DNA of 5,668 nt from Pseudolysobacter sp. (lineage in GTDB: Bacteria; Pseudomonadota; Gammaproteobacteria; Xanthomonadales; Rhodanobacteraceae). The stretch lies in the NCBI GenBank assembly GCA_025351985.1, contig JANXUW010000525.1:1-5668 (forward strand), read 5' to 3'. Numbering within the stretch: position 1 is the stretch's first letter; each line of letters opens with the position of its first letter. The notes beneath the pieces were generated by a model that was given only the letters and a program-made list of their open reading frames with translations, ran no database searches and was not told the origin of the DNA. The position numbers were made by a program, and so were the translations under genes. Shown here piece after piece: positions 1 through 5,667 of this stretch.

Positions 1-228
1 CCCGCAGCGGTACGCCAGCACATCGAAGGCAAATGCCTTCTCAAAGTATTGGTCGCACCGGACGGTAGTCCGCAAGAAGTGACAATAGAAAAATCGAGTG
101 GTCACCGTGAGCTCGATCAGGCAGCCATCGCCGCAGTGAAAACCTGGATGTTCAATCCTGGTTCGACAGGCGGCAAGCCAAGTTCCAGTTACGCGTTGAT
201 CCCAGTCAATTTCAGCCTCTCAGAGTAG
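1..228 (+). CDS. tonB: TonB energy transducer, C-terminal domain (5' truncated by window)
   Basis: This is the last 75 codons of a TonB-family protein, ending at TAG 226-228; the start and membrane anchor lie left of the window. The visible part matches the periplasmic TonB C-terminal domain, with the pattern EGKCLLKVLVAPDG, then SSGHRELDQAAIAAVKTWMFNPG, and a final strand ALIPVNFSL. In the family, this domain contacts the TonB box of outer-membrane receptors and delivers energy from the ExbB/ExbD proton motor. exbB starts 9 bases after the stop and two exbD genes follow, which fixes the role as the TonB system rather than a stand-alone TonB-like protein. A cysteine sits in the first visible strand. 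The identification is firm; receptor specificity cannot be read. Confidence 0.93.
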   Translation, partial: PAAVRQHIEGKCLLKVLVAPDGSPQEVTIEKSSGHRELDQAAIAAVKTWMFNPGSTGGKPSSSYALIPVNFSLSE

Positions 229-237
229 GTAACGTAT

Positions 238-1038
238 ATGCAACAAGATGCAGCTTCGAATCCCGCCGTTCAGCCCGGCACCGTTCCACATGCAGCTGGC
301 GCCTTGGGTGGCAATGATGCCCAGGCCCTGTCGCAGATGGGTTTCGACCACCTGATCCACAACTTCGATCCGCTTGGACTCGTGGTCTTCGTGGTATTGG
401 TGATCATGTCGGTACTGTCGATCTATTTCATCGTCGCCAATTTCCTGCGCAACCTCATGATCCGCGCTCGTGCCGACAAGGTTCGCAGTACGTTTTGGGA
501 AACCGGTTCCACCCAGGATGCGGTGAACTTCCTCGAACAGCAGCCGAAGGCCGAGCCGTTCTCGAAGATCGCTCTGGACTGTGCACTTGCCGCTGCCCAT
601 CACCAGCGCAACGAAGGCAGCCGTTTGGTCGAGGCCCTGAATCGCAGCGAGTTCATCGATCGTGCATTGCGTCAGGCAGTCGCTCGTGAAAGTGCTCGCC
701 TCGAAGGCGGTCTGTCGGTACTTGCCACTGTCGGCTCGACCGCACCGTTCGTTGGTCTGCTCGGCACCGTTTGGGGCATTTACCACGCGTTGCTGAAAAT
801 CAGCGCTTCCGGCCAGGCATCGATCGATGCGGTCGCAGGTCCGGTTGGTGAAGCATTGATCATGACCGCCGTCGGTCTGGGCGTCGCGATTCCTGCCGTG
901 CTCGGCTACAACTTCTTTGTTCGTGCGAATCGCGTCACGCTATCGCAGTTCGACGAGTTCGCGCATGACCTGCACGATTTCTACGCTACCGGTTCACGCG
1001 TAGACGCCGCTGCAGTGGTTGTTCCGACGAGGAAATAA
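238..1038 (+). CDS. exbB: ExbB, MotA/TolQ/ExbB proton-channel subunit
   Basis: This 266-residue inner-membrane protein forms the pentameric ring of the TonB motor. An N-terminal stretch of about 40 polar residues precedes TM1 (about 45-68, LGLVVFVVLVIMSVLSIYF). A cytoplasmic domain follows (about 70-155), then TM2 (about 158-184, with PFVGLLGTVWGIYHAL) and TM3 (about 200-224, with GEALIMTAVGLGVAIPAVLGYN). Glu205 in GEALIMT, Thr210 and Thr177 in LGTVWG correspond to E. coli ExbB Glu176, Thr181 and Thr148, the polar residues lining the channel. These matches favour ExbB over MotA; TolQ is excluded mainly by the tonB and exbD neighbours. The ATG at 238 has a modest AGGT ribosome-binding site 7 bases upstream, overlapping the tonB stop. 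The end of the gene holds the exbD1 ribosome-binding site (1029-1035), so translation is probably coupled. Confidence 0.96.
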   Translation: MQQDAASNPAVQPGTVPHAAGALGGNDAQALSQMGFDHLIHNFDPLGLVVFVVLVIMSVLSIYFIVANFLRNLMIRARADKVRSTFWETGSTQDAVNFLEQQPKAEPFSKIALDCALAAAHHQRNEGSRLVEALNRSEFIDRALRQAVARESARLEGGLSVLATVGSTAPFVGLLGTVWGIYHALLKISASGQASIDAVAGPVGEALIMTAVGLGVAIPAVLGYNFFVRANRVTLSQFDEFAHDLHDFYATGSRVDAAAVVVPTRK

Positions 1039-1041
1039 GTC

Positions 1042-1446
1042 ATGGCATTCAGTTCTGGCGGTGGCAGCGGCCCAATGGCCGACATGAACGTCACGCCCTT
1101 GGTCGACGTGATGTTGGTGCTGCTGATCATTTTCATGATCACGGCGCCGGTCATGACGCACAAGATCAGTATCGATCTGCCGCAGCCTTCGCCTAACGTG
1201 ACCCCGCCACCCCCAACGGATCCGATCAGTCTCATGATCCGCGAAACCGGTGGCATGGAATGGAACGGCAATCCGATCACCCTACCGGAACTGCAGGCGC
1301 AGCTGGCCGTGCTCGGCGTGAAAGCCGAAGGTGATCAGCCGGAACTGCGCATCAAGGCCGCGGACACTACCGAGTACGACAAGATCGCTTCGGTAATGGG
1401 CGAAGCCAAGCGCGTTGGTGTGAAGAAAATCGGCTTCGAGAAGTGA
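1042..1446 (+). CDS. exbD1: ExbD, first copy (ExbD1), TonB-system motor subunit
   Basis: This 134-residue biopolymer-transport protein has a short cytoplasmic N-terminus (MAFSSGGGSGPMADMN), one membrane helix (about 19-37) and a periplasmic domain. Asp22 in PLVDVMLVLL corresponds to E. coli ExbD Asp25, the proton-carrying residue essential for the motor. After the helix come DLPQPSP and a proline-rich linker (47-61, including PPPP), then the compact periplasmic fold ending in VGVKKIGFEK. The start is 3 bases after the exbB stop, with a strong AGGAAA ribosome-binding site 6 bases upstream. A second exbD follows 11 bases downstream and is nearly identical through the membrane helix but quite different beyond it. 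In Xanthomonas campestris the gene in this position is the one needed for iron uptake, so I use the same name; equivalence here is inferred from order. Confidence 0.95.
   Translation: MAFSSGGGSGPMADMNVTPLVDVMLVLLIIFMITAPVMTHKISIDLPQPSPNVTPPPPTDPISLMIRETGGMEWNGNPITLPELQAQLAVLGVKAEGDQPELRIKAADTTEYDKIASVMGEAKRVGVKKIGFEK
1087..1149 (+). repeat. Direct repeat, copy in exbD1 (membrane-helix segment)
   Basis: This 63-base stretch encodes residues 16-36 of ExbD1 and matches 1503-1565 in exbD2 at 55 of 63 positions by hand alignment. All 8 differences are synonymous. It marks the gene duplication and strong protein-level constraint on the proton-carrying helix rather than a mobile or regulatory repeat. 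Confidence 0.8.
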
Positions 1447-1457
1447 GGAATTGAGCA

Positions 1458-1874
1458 ATGGCTTTCAGTAGTGGTGGTAGCGGCGGTGTCATGGCGGAAA
1501 TCAACGTCACGCCGCTCGTGGACGTGATGCTGGTGTTGCTGATCATCTTCATGATTACGGCGCCGCTGGCCGCGCACAAGATTCGCGTCGATCTGCCGAA
1601 GGCTGATCCGGGTATCGAGTCGGGCGTGAAAATTCCGCCGATCGATCTCGCCGTCAACAAGAACGGCGAGTTGTTCCTCGATGACGGCCCGGTCACCGAT
1701 GCGCAGTTCAAGGCGCGCATCGCGGTTTTTGCCCAGCAGGTGCCGCAGCCGGAACTAGAGATCCGCGCGGAAAAAACCACGCAATATTCGACCATCTGGT
1801 CGATCATGTCGACCGCAAAAAATGCCGGCATGGTGCATGTTGGATTCGTCACTACCGGCAAGGCTGCCGAGTAA
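1458..1874 (+). CDS. exbD2: ExbD, second copy (ExbD2), accessory TonB-system subunit
   Basis: This 138-residue ExbD paralogue has the same plan as the copy before it: N-terminus MAFSSGGSGGVMAEIN, a membrane helix with the conserved Asp22, then a periplasmic domain. The N-terminal 43 residues differ from ExbD1 at few positions and the helix is identical. The periplasmic half is divergent (VNKNGELFLDDGPVTDAQF, EIRAEKTTQYSTIWSIMSTAKNAGMVHVGFVTTGKAAE) and lacks the proline-rich linker. A TGAGGA ribosome-binding site (1444-1449) overlaps the exbD1 stop, 8 bases before the ATG. In Xanthomonas campestris, exbD2 is reported as dispensable for iron uptake but needed for other responses such as plant hypersensitive-response induction, so a specialised role is plausible here. 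What this copy does in this organism cannot be read from the sequence. Confidence 0.95.
   Translation: MAFSSGGSGGVMAEINVTPLVDVMLVLLIIFMITAPLAAHKIRVDLPKADPGIESGVKIPPIDLAVNKNGELFLDDGPVTDAQFKARIAVFAQQVPQPELEIRAEKTTQYSTIWSIMSTAKNAGMVHVGFVTTGKAAE
1503..1565 (+). repeat. Direct repeat, copy in exbD2 (membrane-helix segment)
   Basis: This is the partner of the repeat at 1087-1149, at the same codon positions of the second exbD. The reading frame is kept and the encoded 21 residues are identical. The flanking sequence on the 3' side diverges quickly. Confidence 0.8.
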
Positions 1875-1927
1875 GCGTCGGACGTATATGAAACCTGCGG
1901 TCAGCATCAGTTGCTGGCCGCTCGCCA

Positions 1928-1952
1928 GGAAAATTAGCCGAGCTGGTTTTCC
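1928..1952 (+). terminator. Hairpin after exbD2, candidate transcription terminator
   Basis: In the gap between exbD2 and the convergent pdxJ, the + strand can fold as GGAAAATTAGC / CGA loop / GCTGGTTTTCC, an 11-pair stem with two G-U pairs. The two wobble pairs become C-A mismatches on the - strand, so the fold favours RNA from the exb operon. A smaller hairpin, CTGGC/GCCAG (1914-1928), lies directly before it. There is no free U-tract after the stem, as the run of T is inside it, so this is not a textbook intrinsic terminator. It could also be a 3'-end stabilising structure. The rest of the gap (1875-1987) shows nothing else I can support. Confidence 0.45.
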
Positions 1953-1987
1953 GCAAGCCTCCAGATCAGCAAGATAAAGGCGGCGCT

Positions 1988-2731
1988 TCAGTCGCGCAAA
2001 ATTCGCAGATAAGCCTGCACGGTTGCCGTCATGCCGGCATACAACGCCTCGCCGATCAGCGCATGGCCGATCGACACTTCATCGAGAAACGGGATCGCTT
2101 GTTTCAGCGTGAGCAGGTTGCTCTGGCTAAGATCGTGGCCGGCGTTGACGCCCAATCCGGCCCTTTGCGCCTCCTCCGCCGTCGCGACGCAAGCCGCCAA
2201 TGCCGCGGCATGATCACCCAACGCAAACGCCTGTGCATATGGCCCGGTATAAATCTCTATGCGTTCGGCACCCAGATCGGCGACACGCACGATATCCGGC
2301 GATCCCGCATCCATAAACAAGCTGACCCGACAGCCGTAACTCCGCAGTTCCGCAATAAGCGGACGCAAACGCGCGCCATCGCGACGCAGATCAAAACCGT
2401 GATCCGAAGTGAGCTGTGCATCGCCATCCGGCACGAGCGTGCATTGCGCCGGTCGGGCCGCGCGGGCCAAAGCCAGCAGGCCCGGATACGTGCCTTGCGC
2501 TGGCGCAAACGGATTGCCTTCGATATTCAGTTCGCTGCCAGCCAGCAATGGCGGCAACGCCAAAACATCGTCGGCACGGATGTGTCGCTGATCAGGACGC
2601 GGATGCACGGTAATGCCGGCGCAGCCTGCCGCAATACAAGCGCGAGCGGCTGTGCCCACATCCGGTTCGCTGCCGCCGCGCGAATTTCGCAGCACGGCAA
2701 TCTTGTTGATGTTTACACTTAACGAGGTCAT
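1988..2731 (-). CDS. pdxJ: PdxJ, pyridoxine 5'-phosphate synthase
   Basis: This 247-residue cytoplasmic enzyme condenses 3-amino-2-oxopropyl phosphate with 1-deoxy-D-xylulose 5-phosphate to give pyridoxine 5'-phosphate, the last step of DXP-dependent vitamin B6 synthesis. It is a TIM barrel of usual length. Visible signatures are [16 protein letters not shown] (5-20), [12 protein letters not shown] (40-51), NIEGNP (69-74), LVPD (99-102), IYTGPYA (160-166), NAGHDL (196-201) and [15 protein letters not shown] (219-233). His43, Glu71 and His199 sit at the positions of the catalytic His/Glu/His of E. coli PdxJ. The frame stays open to another ATG at 2779, but I chose 2731 because the conserved family start begins at residue 5 and a TATAAT lies only 12 bases before 2779. 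The ribosome-binding site is weak (GGAT). The gene is convergent with exbD2, as in Xanthomonas. Confidence 0.96.
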   Translation of the reverse strand: MTSLSVNINKIAVLRNSRGGSEPDVGTAARACIAAGCAGITVHPRPDQRHIRADDVLALPPLLAGSELNIEGNPFAPAQGTYPGLLALARAARPAQCTLVPDGDAQLTSDHGFDLRRDGARLRPLIAELRSYGCRVSLFMDAGSPDIVRVADLGAERIEIYTGPYAQAFALGDHAAALAACVATAEEAQRAGLGVNAGHDLSQSNLLTLKQAIPFLDEVSIGHALIGEALYAGMTATVQAYLRILRD

Positions 2732-2790
2732 GCGCGATCCGGCGGAAGAATGAATCGCTGGCCCACAAAAACGGGCCATGCGATCCAGCG

Positions 2791-2815
2791 ATTATAACGT
2801 CGCTATAGATGTCGA
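2791..2815 (-). promoter_or_regulatory. Candidate pdxJ promoter with perfect TATAAT -10 box
   Basis: Read on the - strand, TATAAT occupies 2796-2791, about 60 bases upstream of the chosen pdxJ start, in the 128-base gap after the PDZ-protein gene. A TCGACA (5 of 6 to TTGACA) lies at 2815-2810, but the spacer is only 13 bases, so the -35 element is doubtful. The -10 box sits in the loop of a short inverted repeat, AGCGA-N8-TCGCT (2787-2804), which could be an operator or chance. Transcription from here would start near 2784-2786. I see no convincing terminator for the upstream gene in the rest of the gap (2732-2859). Confidence 0.45.
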
Positions 2816-2859
2816 CCGCTAATCCTCGGCGCGCGAATCACTCTGTGAAAGCAGCAGTT

Positions 2860-3837
2860 CTAGTTGCAAGTCTCGGCATTTTGTTTCCACATGGCCGGTT
2901 CCCAATATGCTTTGGGATCGGTACGTTTGTCCGGGATCAGGCGCGCCGCGATAAAGTAAGTCGTATTGGCTGCGACATCCAGGCTGAGCTTTTGATAGTG
3001 GCGATTCGATGTGCGCGCAACATCGCTAAACGAAATGTAACGACTCTCGATCGCTTCGGCGACCTCGACCGTATGCTGGCCGACCGGTACCCGAAATGTC
3101 TCCTGGCCGCGCGGCCCCGGAAGTTTGCCATCGATGCTGATGATCACGGCCCGGTGCAGATTATCCTGGCGCGGGGCGACATCGAATTCGCTGATGCGTC
3201 CGCAACCACTGCTTGCCTCTGTGGCGCTGCCAGCGCTCGCCGTCAACAACGCTGCCGCGCCGAGCTGCAGGCGCATGGCCGGCAGATACAACGCATGCAC
3301 CGGCGCATTCAGAGCGAGCGATTTGCCATCGCGTTGCACCGCGAGCTGCAGTGCCTCGCCATCCTTGAGTTGGTCCACCGAATTCTTCAGCACGCCGGGC
3401 GCCAGTGGTCGTTGTTCGGCATCGACTCCCAGATTCTGCAGCGAATGCGCATTGACCGCCGTAACCAAGTCACCGGTGCGCACGCCCATGCGTTCCGCGC
3501 TGCCACCCGGCGTGACGCCGAGCACATGCACGCCATCGGCCGTGGCCTTGCTCGAATCGACCAACAAGCCGAGATTATTGCTGCGCTGCGCGGGTTCAGT
3601 CACATCCAGCGTGAGTCGCTCTGGCGTATTGCCCAAGGTGCCAGCTTCGGCCAGTCGCAGCAGAGTGCGGTGCATTTCTTCGTGCAATGCACGTTCGGTA
3701 CTCGCCGGCGCCTGCGCCGAAATCGCGTCCAATGCCGGCGTATTTGCCGCCGCGTTATCCGCCATGGCGAAGGCTACACCGCTCTGGCAGATCGCCAAAA
3801 TCAGCGCGGTACGCAATAACAGTCGATTTGTCTTCAT
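2860..3837 (-). CDS. Exported PDZ-domain protein with unassigned C-terminal domain
   Basis: This 325-residue protein is predicted to be secreted to the periplasm. It has a signal peptide MKTNRLLLRTALILAICQSGVAFA (1-24, likely cleaved after the second Ala of AFA) and a charged helical stretch (about 45-66). A PDZ domain follows (about 88-178) with NLGLLVDS as the ligand-binding-loop region and GVTPGGSAERMGVRTGDLVTAVN as the classic core. The last 100 residues (about 225-325) look beta-rich, with ISIDGKLPGPRG and VPVGQHTVEVAEA loosely like PEGA-type repeats, ending in YWEPAMWKQNAETCN. No protease catalytic domain is present, so it is a binding protein, not a DegP-type enzyme. Translation starts at ATG 3837 with GGAG 8 bases upstream; a GTG at 3840 directly before it is also possible. 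It lies 27 bases after the anti-sigma candidate, and function in the same response is an inference. Confidence 0.8.
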   Translation of the reverse strand: MKTNRLLLRTALILAICQSGVAFAMADNAAANTPALDAISAQAPASTERALHEEMHRTLLRLAEAGTLGNTPERLTLDVTEPAQRSNNLGLLVDSSKATADGVHVLGVTPGGSAERMGVRTGDLVTAVNAHSLQNLGVDAEQRPLAPGVLKNSVDQLKDGEALQLAVQRDGKSLALNAPVHALYLPAMRLQLGAAALLTASAGSATEASSGCGRISEFDVAPRQDNLHRAVIISIDGKLPGPRGQETFRVPVGQHTVEVAEAIESRYISFSDVARTSNRHYQKLSLDVAANTTYFIAARLIPDKRTDPKAYWEPAMWKQNAETCN

Positions 3838-3864
3838 CACCGTATCTCCATCAATTCGGATCGA

Positions 3865-4353
3865 TCAGATCCGGGTCACCACCAGCTGCTGACTGCGAAC
3901 AGCCAGCAGCGTATTCAGCAGCGCACAGCGGCGTTGCCACAAAGACGTGATTTCCGCTCCGCTGGCAGCGTGGTCGTAGGCCGCCTGCAAGCTGTGATCA
4001 AGCGCCTCCATATCGGCCTGCTCAGGCAACAGCGTCGCGGCGTGAACCACCTGCGCTCTATCCAGGTCCTGCAAGCGCAGTTCAAGCTGTTGTGCCAAGG
4101 ACTTCCAGTCGGTCGGTTGCGCAGTGTCCGGCGTATGCTCGATTACGCGTGGTACCACCATCACCGCGATCAAAAGACATGCCGCCACGGCGAAGCTCGC
4201 AGCCCAGCGCCGGCGCCGGCGTTGCTGCAGCTGAACCGCATGCATGGCGACGATGCGCGGCCACAAAGCGGCGGGCGGATCAACCTCCGCACCGCTGAGC
4301 AACTCGCGCAGTTGCGGGCTTGAAGTAACGAGACGGGTAGACGAATCAGACAT
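3865..4353 (-). CDS. Single-pass membrane protein, probable anti-sigma factor
   Basis: This 162-residue protein has an N-terminal cytoplasmic part (1-49), an RRRRR stretch (45-49), one membrane helix (about 50-69, WAASFAVAACLLIAVMVV) and a helical, Gln- and Leu-rich C-terminal part (about 84-162). By the positive-inside rule the N-terminus is cytoplasmic and the C-terminus periplasmic, as expected for a membrane anti-sigma factor. Its ATG lies inside the end of the ECF sigma gene (8-base overlap, ATGTCTGA), the usual arrangement for a co-translated sigma/anti-sigma pair. No strong ribosome-binding site is seen, which fits coupling. The HxxxCxxC zinc motif of ZAS anti-sigma domains is absent, so the assignment rests on topology and position, not on a recognised domain. 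It might instead be an unrelated membrane partner. Confidence 0.7.
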   Translation of the reverse strand: MSDSSTRLVTSSPQLRELLSGAEVDPPAALWPRIVAMHAVQLQQRRRRRWAASFAVAACLLIAVMVVPRVIEHTPDTAQPTDWKSLAQQLELRLQDLDRAQVVHAATLLPEQADMEALDHSLQAAYDHAASGAEITSLWQRRCALLNTLLAVRSQQLVVTRI

Positions 4354-4915
4354 GATCGGTACTCAAAGTCGGTGCCGGTGTTGCCACCAACGCATTCAAG
4401 CGCAGCAGGCTGCGTGCCAGCAGGGATTTGGAATAACTTTCGCTCTGGCCGAACAGGCTCGCCATTTCCTTGTGGGTATAACCTTCCAGTTCGTGCAAAA
4501 CCAGCACGGCGCGCGCACGCGGGCTGAGTTGTCGCAGCAAAACCTGGACATCGATCGACTGTTCCGCGCCCGGCTCGATGGCGGCTTGCTGCGCCAGAAT
4601 AACTTCCGCGTCGGCACCATCGAGGCGACGTTCACGGCGCAAAAAATCAATGCTCGCATTGACCGTCAGACGCTTCAGCCACGCGCCGAAAGGTGCTTCG
4701 CCACGAAAGCTGCGCAGCATGCTCATCAATTTGAGAAACACTTCCTGCACGATATCCTCCGCCGTTGCCGCGTTGCCGAGCAAACGCAACGCCAGGTTGT
4801 AACAAGCCCGTCCATACAATCGATAAATGTCGGCAAACGCCGCCATGTCGCCGCGCAAGGCACGCGCCAGAATGTCCAAGTCGAGAATCTGGGCGAAGCC
4901 GGTGTTTGAACTCAT
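4346..4915 (-). CDS. ECF-family RNA polymerase sigma factor
   Basis: This 189-residue sigma-70-type factor has the two-domain ECF plan. Region 2 spans about 27-97: FADIYRLYGRACYNLALRLLGN, then AEDIVQEVFLKL, then FGAWLKRLTVNASIDFLRRERR, which covers core-polymerase binding and -10 recognition. A linker follows (about 98-127), then region 4 (about 128-175: LSPRARAVLVLHELEGYTHKEMASLFGQSESYSKSLLARSLLRL), the helix-turn-helix for the -35 element. The length is normal and no extra C-terminal domain is present. The start at 4915 leaves 26 bases after the phosphopantetheinyl transferase stop and has only a weak AGAG ribosome-binding site. The factor presumably directs polymerase to a small regulon when released by the membrane protein encoded next. 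The ECF subgroup and target promoters cannot be told by eye, so I give no gene name. Confidence 0.93.
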   Translation of the reverse strand: MSSNTGFAQILDLDILARALRGDMAAFADIYRLYGRACYNLALRLLGNAATAEDIVQEVFLKLMSMLRSFRGEAPFGAWLKRLTVNASIDFLRRERRLDGADAEVILAQQAAIEPGAEQSIDVQVLLRQLSPRARAVLVLHELEGYTHKEMASLFGQSESYSKSLLARSLLRLNALVATPAPTLSTDHV

Positions 4916-4941
4916 TGCGTCGCTCTGATCGGTCTTGCTAC

Positions 4942-5667
4942 TCAGACGCAGCGCAGCGGTTCAGCGTCGCAAGCTTGGTCCGGATTGCCGCCACGAGCGC
5001 TGTTGCGAAAGCCCAGAACCTGGCGATCGGGACCGTGCCACGCGAGTGCACCGAGATAACCCTGCGCCGGTTGCAACGCCAGCACATGCCAATCAGCGAC
5101 ATTGCCACCGTCCTCAGCGATGGTATGCAGATGCGTCGGCGCGCCATGCGTATCGAGGGCGAATTCCAGCCGATCCAAACCAAACGCGATGCCACGCCCC
5201 AATGCCTTGAGCACGGCTTCCTTGCAGGTCCACAAGCGCAGAAACGCGAGTTGCTGTTGCGCCTCGGGCAACGCGGCAATAGCGGCGAATTCGCTCGCGC
5301 AAAAAAAACGCTGCGCCAGCGCCAGTACCGAACGACGGCGTCCGCTGTGTTCGAGATCGATACCAATGGATTGATTCGGCGCGAGTGCAACCAAGGCGTG
5401 ATCGCCGCTGTGCGAAAGATTGAAATCCATGCCGCGTGCCGGATCGAAAAAGGGTTTGCCATGCACGGTGCGATCGAGCGCAACATCCGCCAGCTGCGGG
5501 TAGTGGATCAGCACCGGCGCCAGCAACATCCGCGCCGTCGCGTTCGGATCGTCTGGCGACGAATATACTTTGTTCGCATGACCGCCAAACCAGACGTGGA
5601 TCGTCTGATCATCGGTGACCGGCGCACGATCAACAAAACGAAACGCGGTGGGGTCGAGAACTAACAT
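4942..5667 (-). CDS. Sfp/HetI-type 4'-phosphopantetheinyl transferase
   Basis: This 241-residue enzyme transfers the 4'-phosphopantetheine arm of coenzyme A to a serine of acyl, aryl or peptidyl carrier proteins, turning them to the holo form. Motifs appear in the order typical of Sfp-type enzymes: GKPFF (70-74), FNLSHSGDHALVAL (82-95), IGIDLEH (101-107), FFCASEF (121-127), LWTCKEAVLKALGRGI (145-160) and a late GYLGALAW (203-210). Asp104, Glu106 and Glu150 are at the positions of the magnesium-binding residues. The length of about 240 fits the Sfp class, not the short AcpS class. The ATG at 5667 is one base from the window edge, so a longer N-terminus cannot be excluded. It heads the visible operon; substrates might be carrier proteins for siderophores, polyketides or pigments, which the window does not show. 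Confidence 0.92.
   Translation of the reverse strand: MLVLDPTAFRFVDRAPVTDDQTIHVWFGGHANKVYSSPDDPNATARMLLAPVLIHYPQLADVALDRTVHGKPFFDPARGMDFNLSHSGDHALVALAPNQSIGIDLEHSGRRRSVLALAQRFFCASEFAAIAALPEAQQQLAFLRLWTCKEAVLKALGRGIAFGLDRLEFALDTHGAPTHLHTIAEDGGNVADWHVLALQPAQGYLGALAWHGPDRQVLGFRNSARGGNPDQACDAEPLRCV

Noticed and set aside
220..786. A 188-codon open frame on the - strand inside exbB
   Set aside because: It is a shadow of exbB, which has three membrane helices and conserved channel residues on the + strand.
2732..2779. N-terminal extension of PdxJ from ATG 2779
   Set aside because: The 16 extra residues are not part of the family, and the start would lie almost on top of the predicted transcription start.
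2809..3819. A 336-codon open frame on the + strand, antisense to the PDZ-protein gene
   Set aside because: The translation is rich in Arg, His, Cys and Ala with no domain, no ribosome-binding site and no family likeness. The opposite frame has a signal peptide and a clear PDZ core, so this is a codon-bias shadow.
3865..4353. Zinc-binding (ZAS) anti-sigma domain in the membrane protein
   Set aside because: The only cysteines are in the membrane helix and the C-terminal part; no HxxxCxxC pattern exists in the cytoplasmic segment.
4244..4909. A 221-codon open frame on the + strand across the sigma gene
   Set aside because: It is the complement of a clear ECF sigma factor and has no recognisable features.
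4945..4990. A GAACC followed by CGTC on the - strand as an autoregulated ECF promoter before the sigma gene
   Set aside because: The two elements are only about 9 bases apart, far short of the usual spacing of about 16, so this is probably chance.
4765..5664. A 299-codon open frame on the + strand, antisense to the phosphopantetheinyl transferase
   Set aside because: It is low-complexity, Arg- and Cys-rich and has no motifs, whereas the - strand frame carries all Sfp-type motifs in order.
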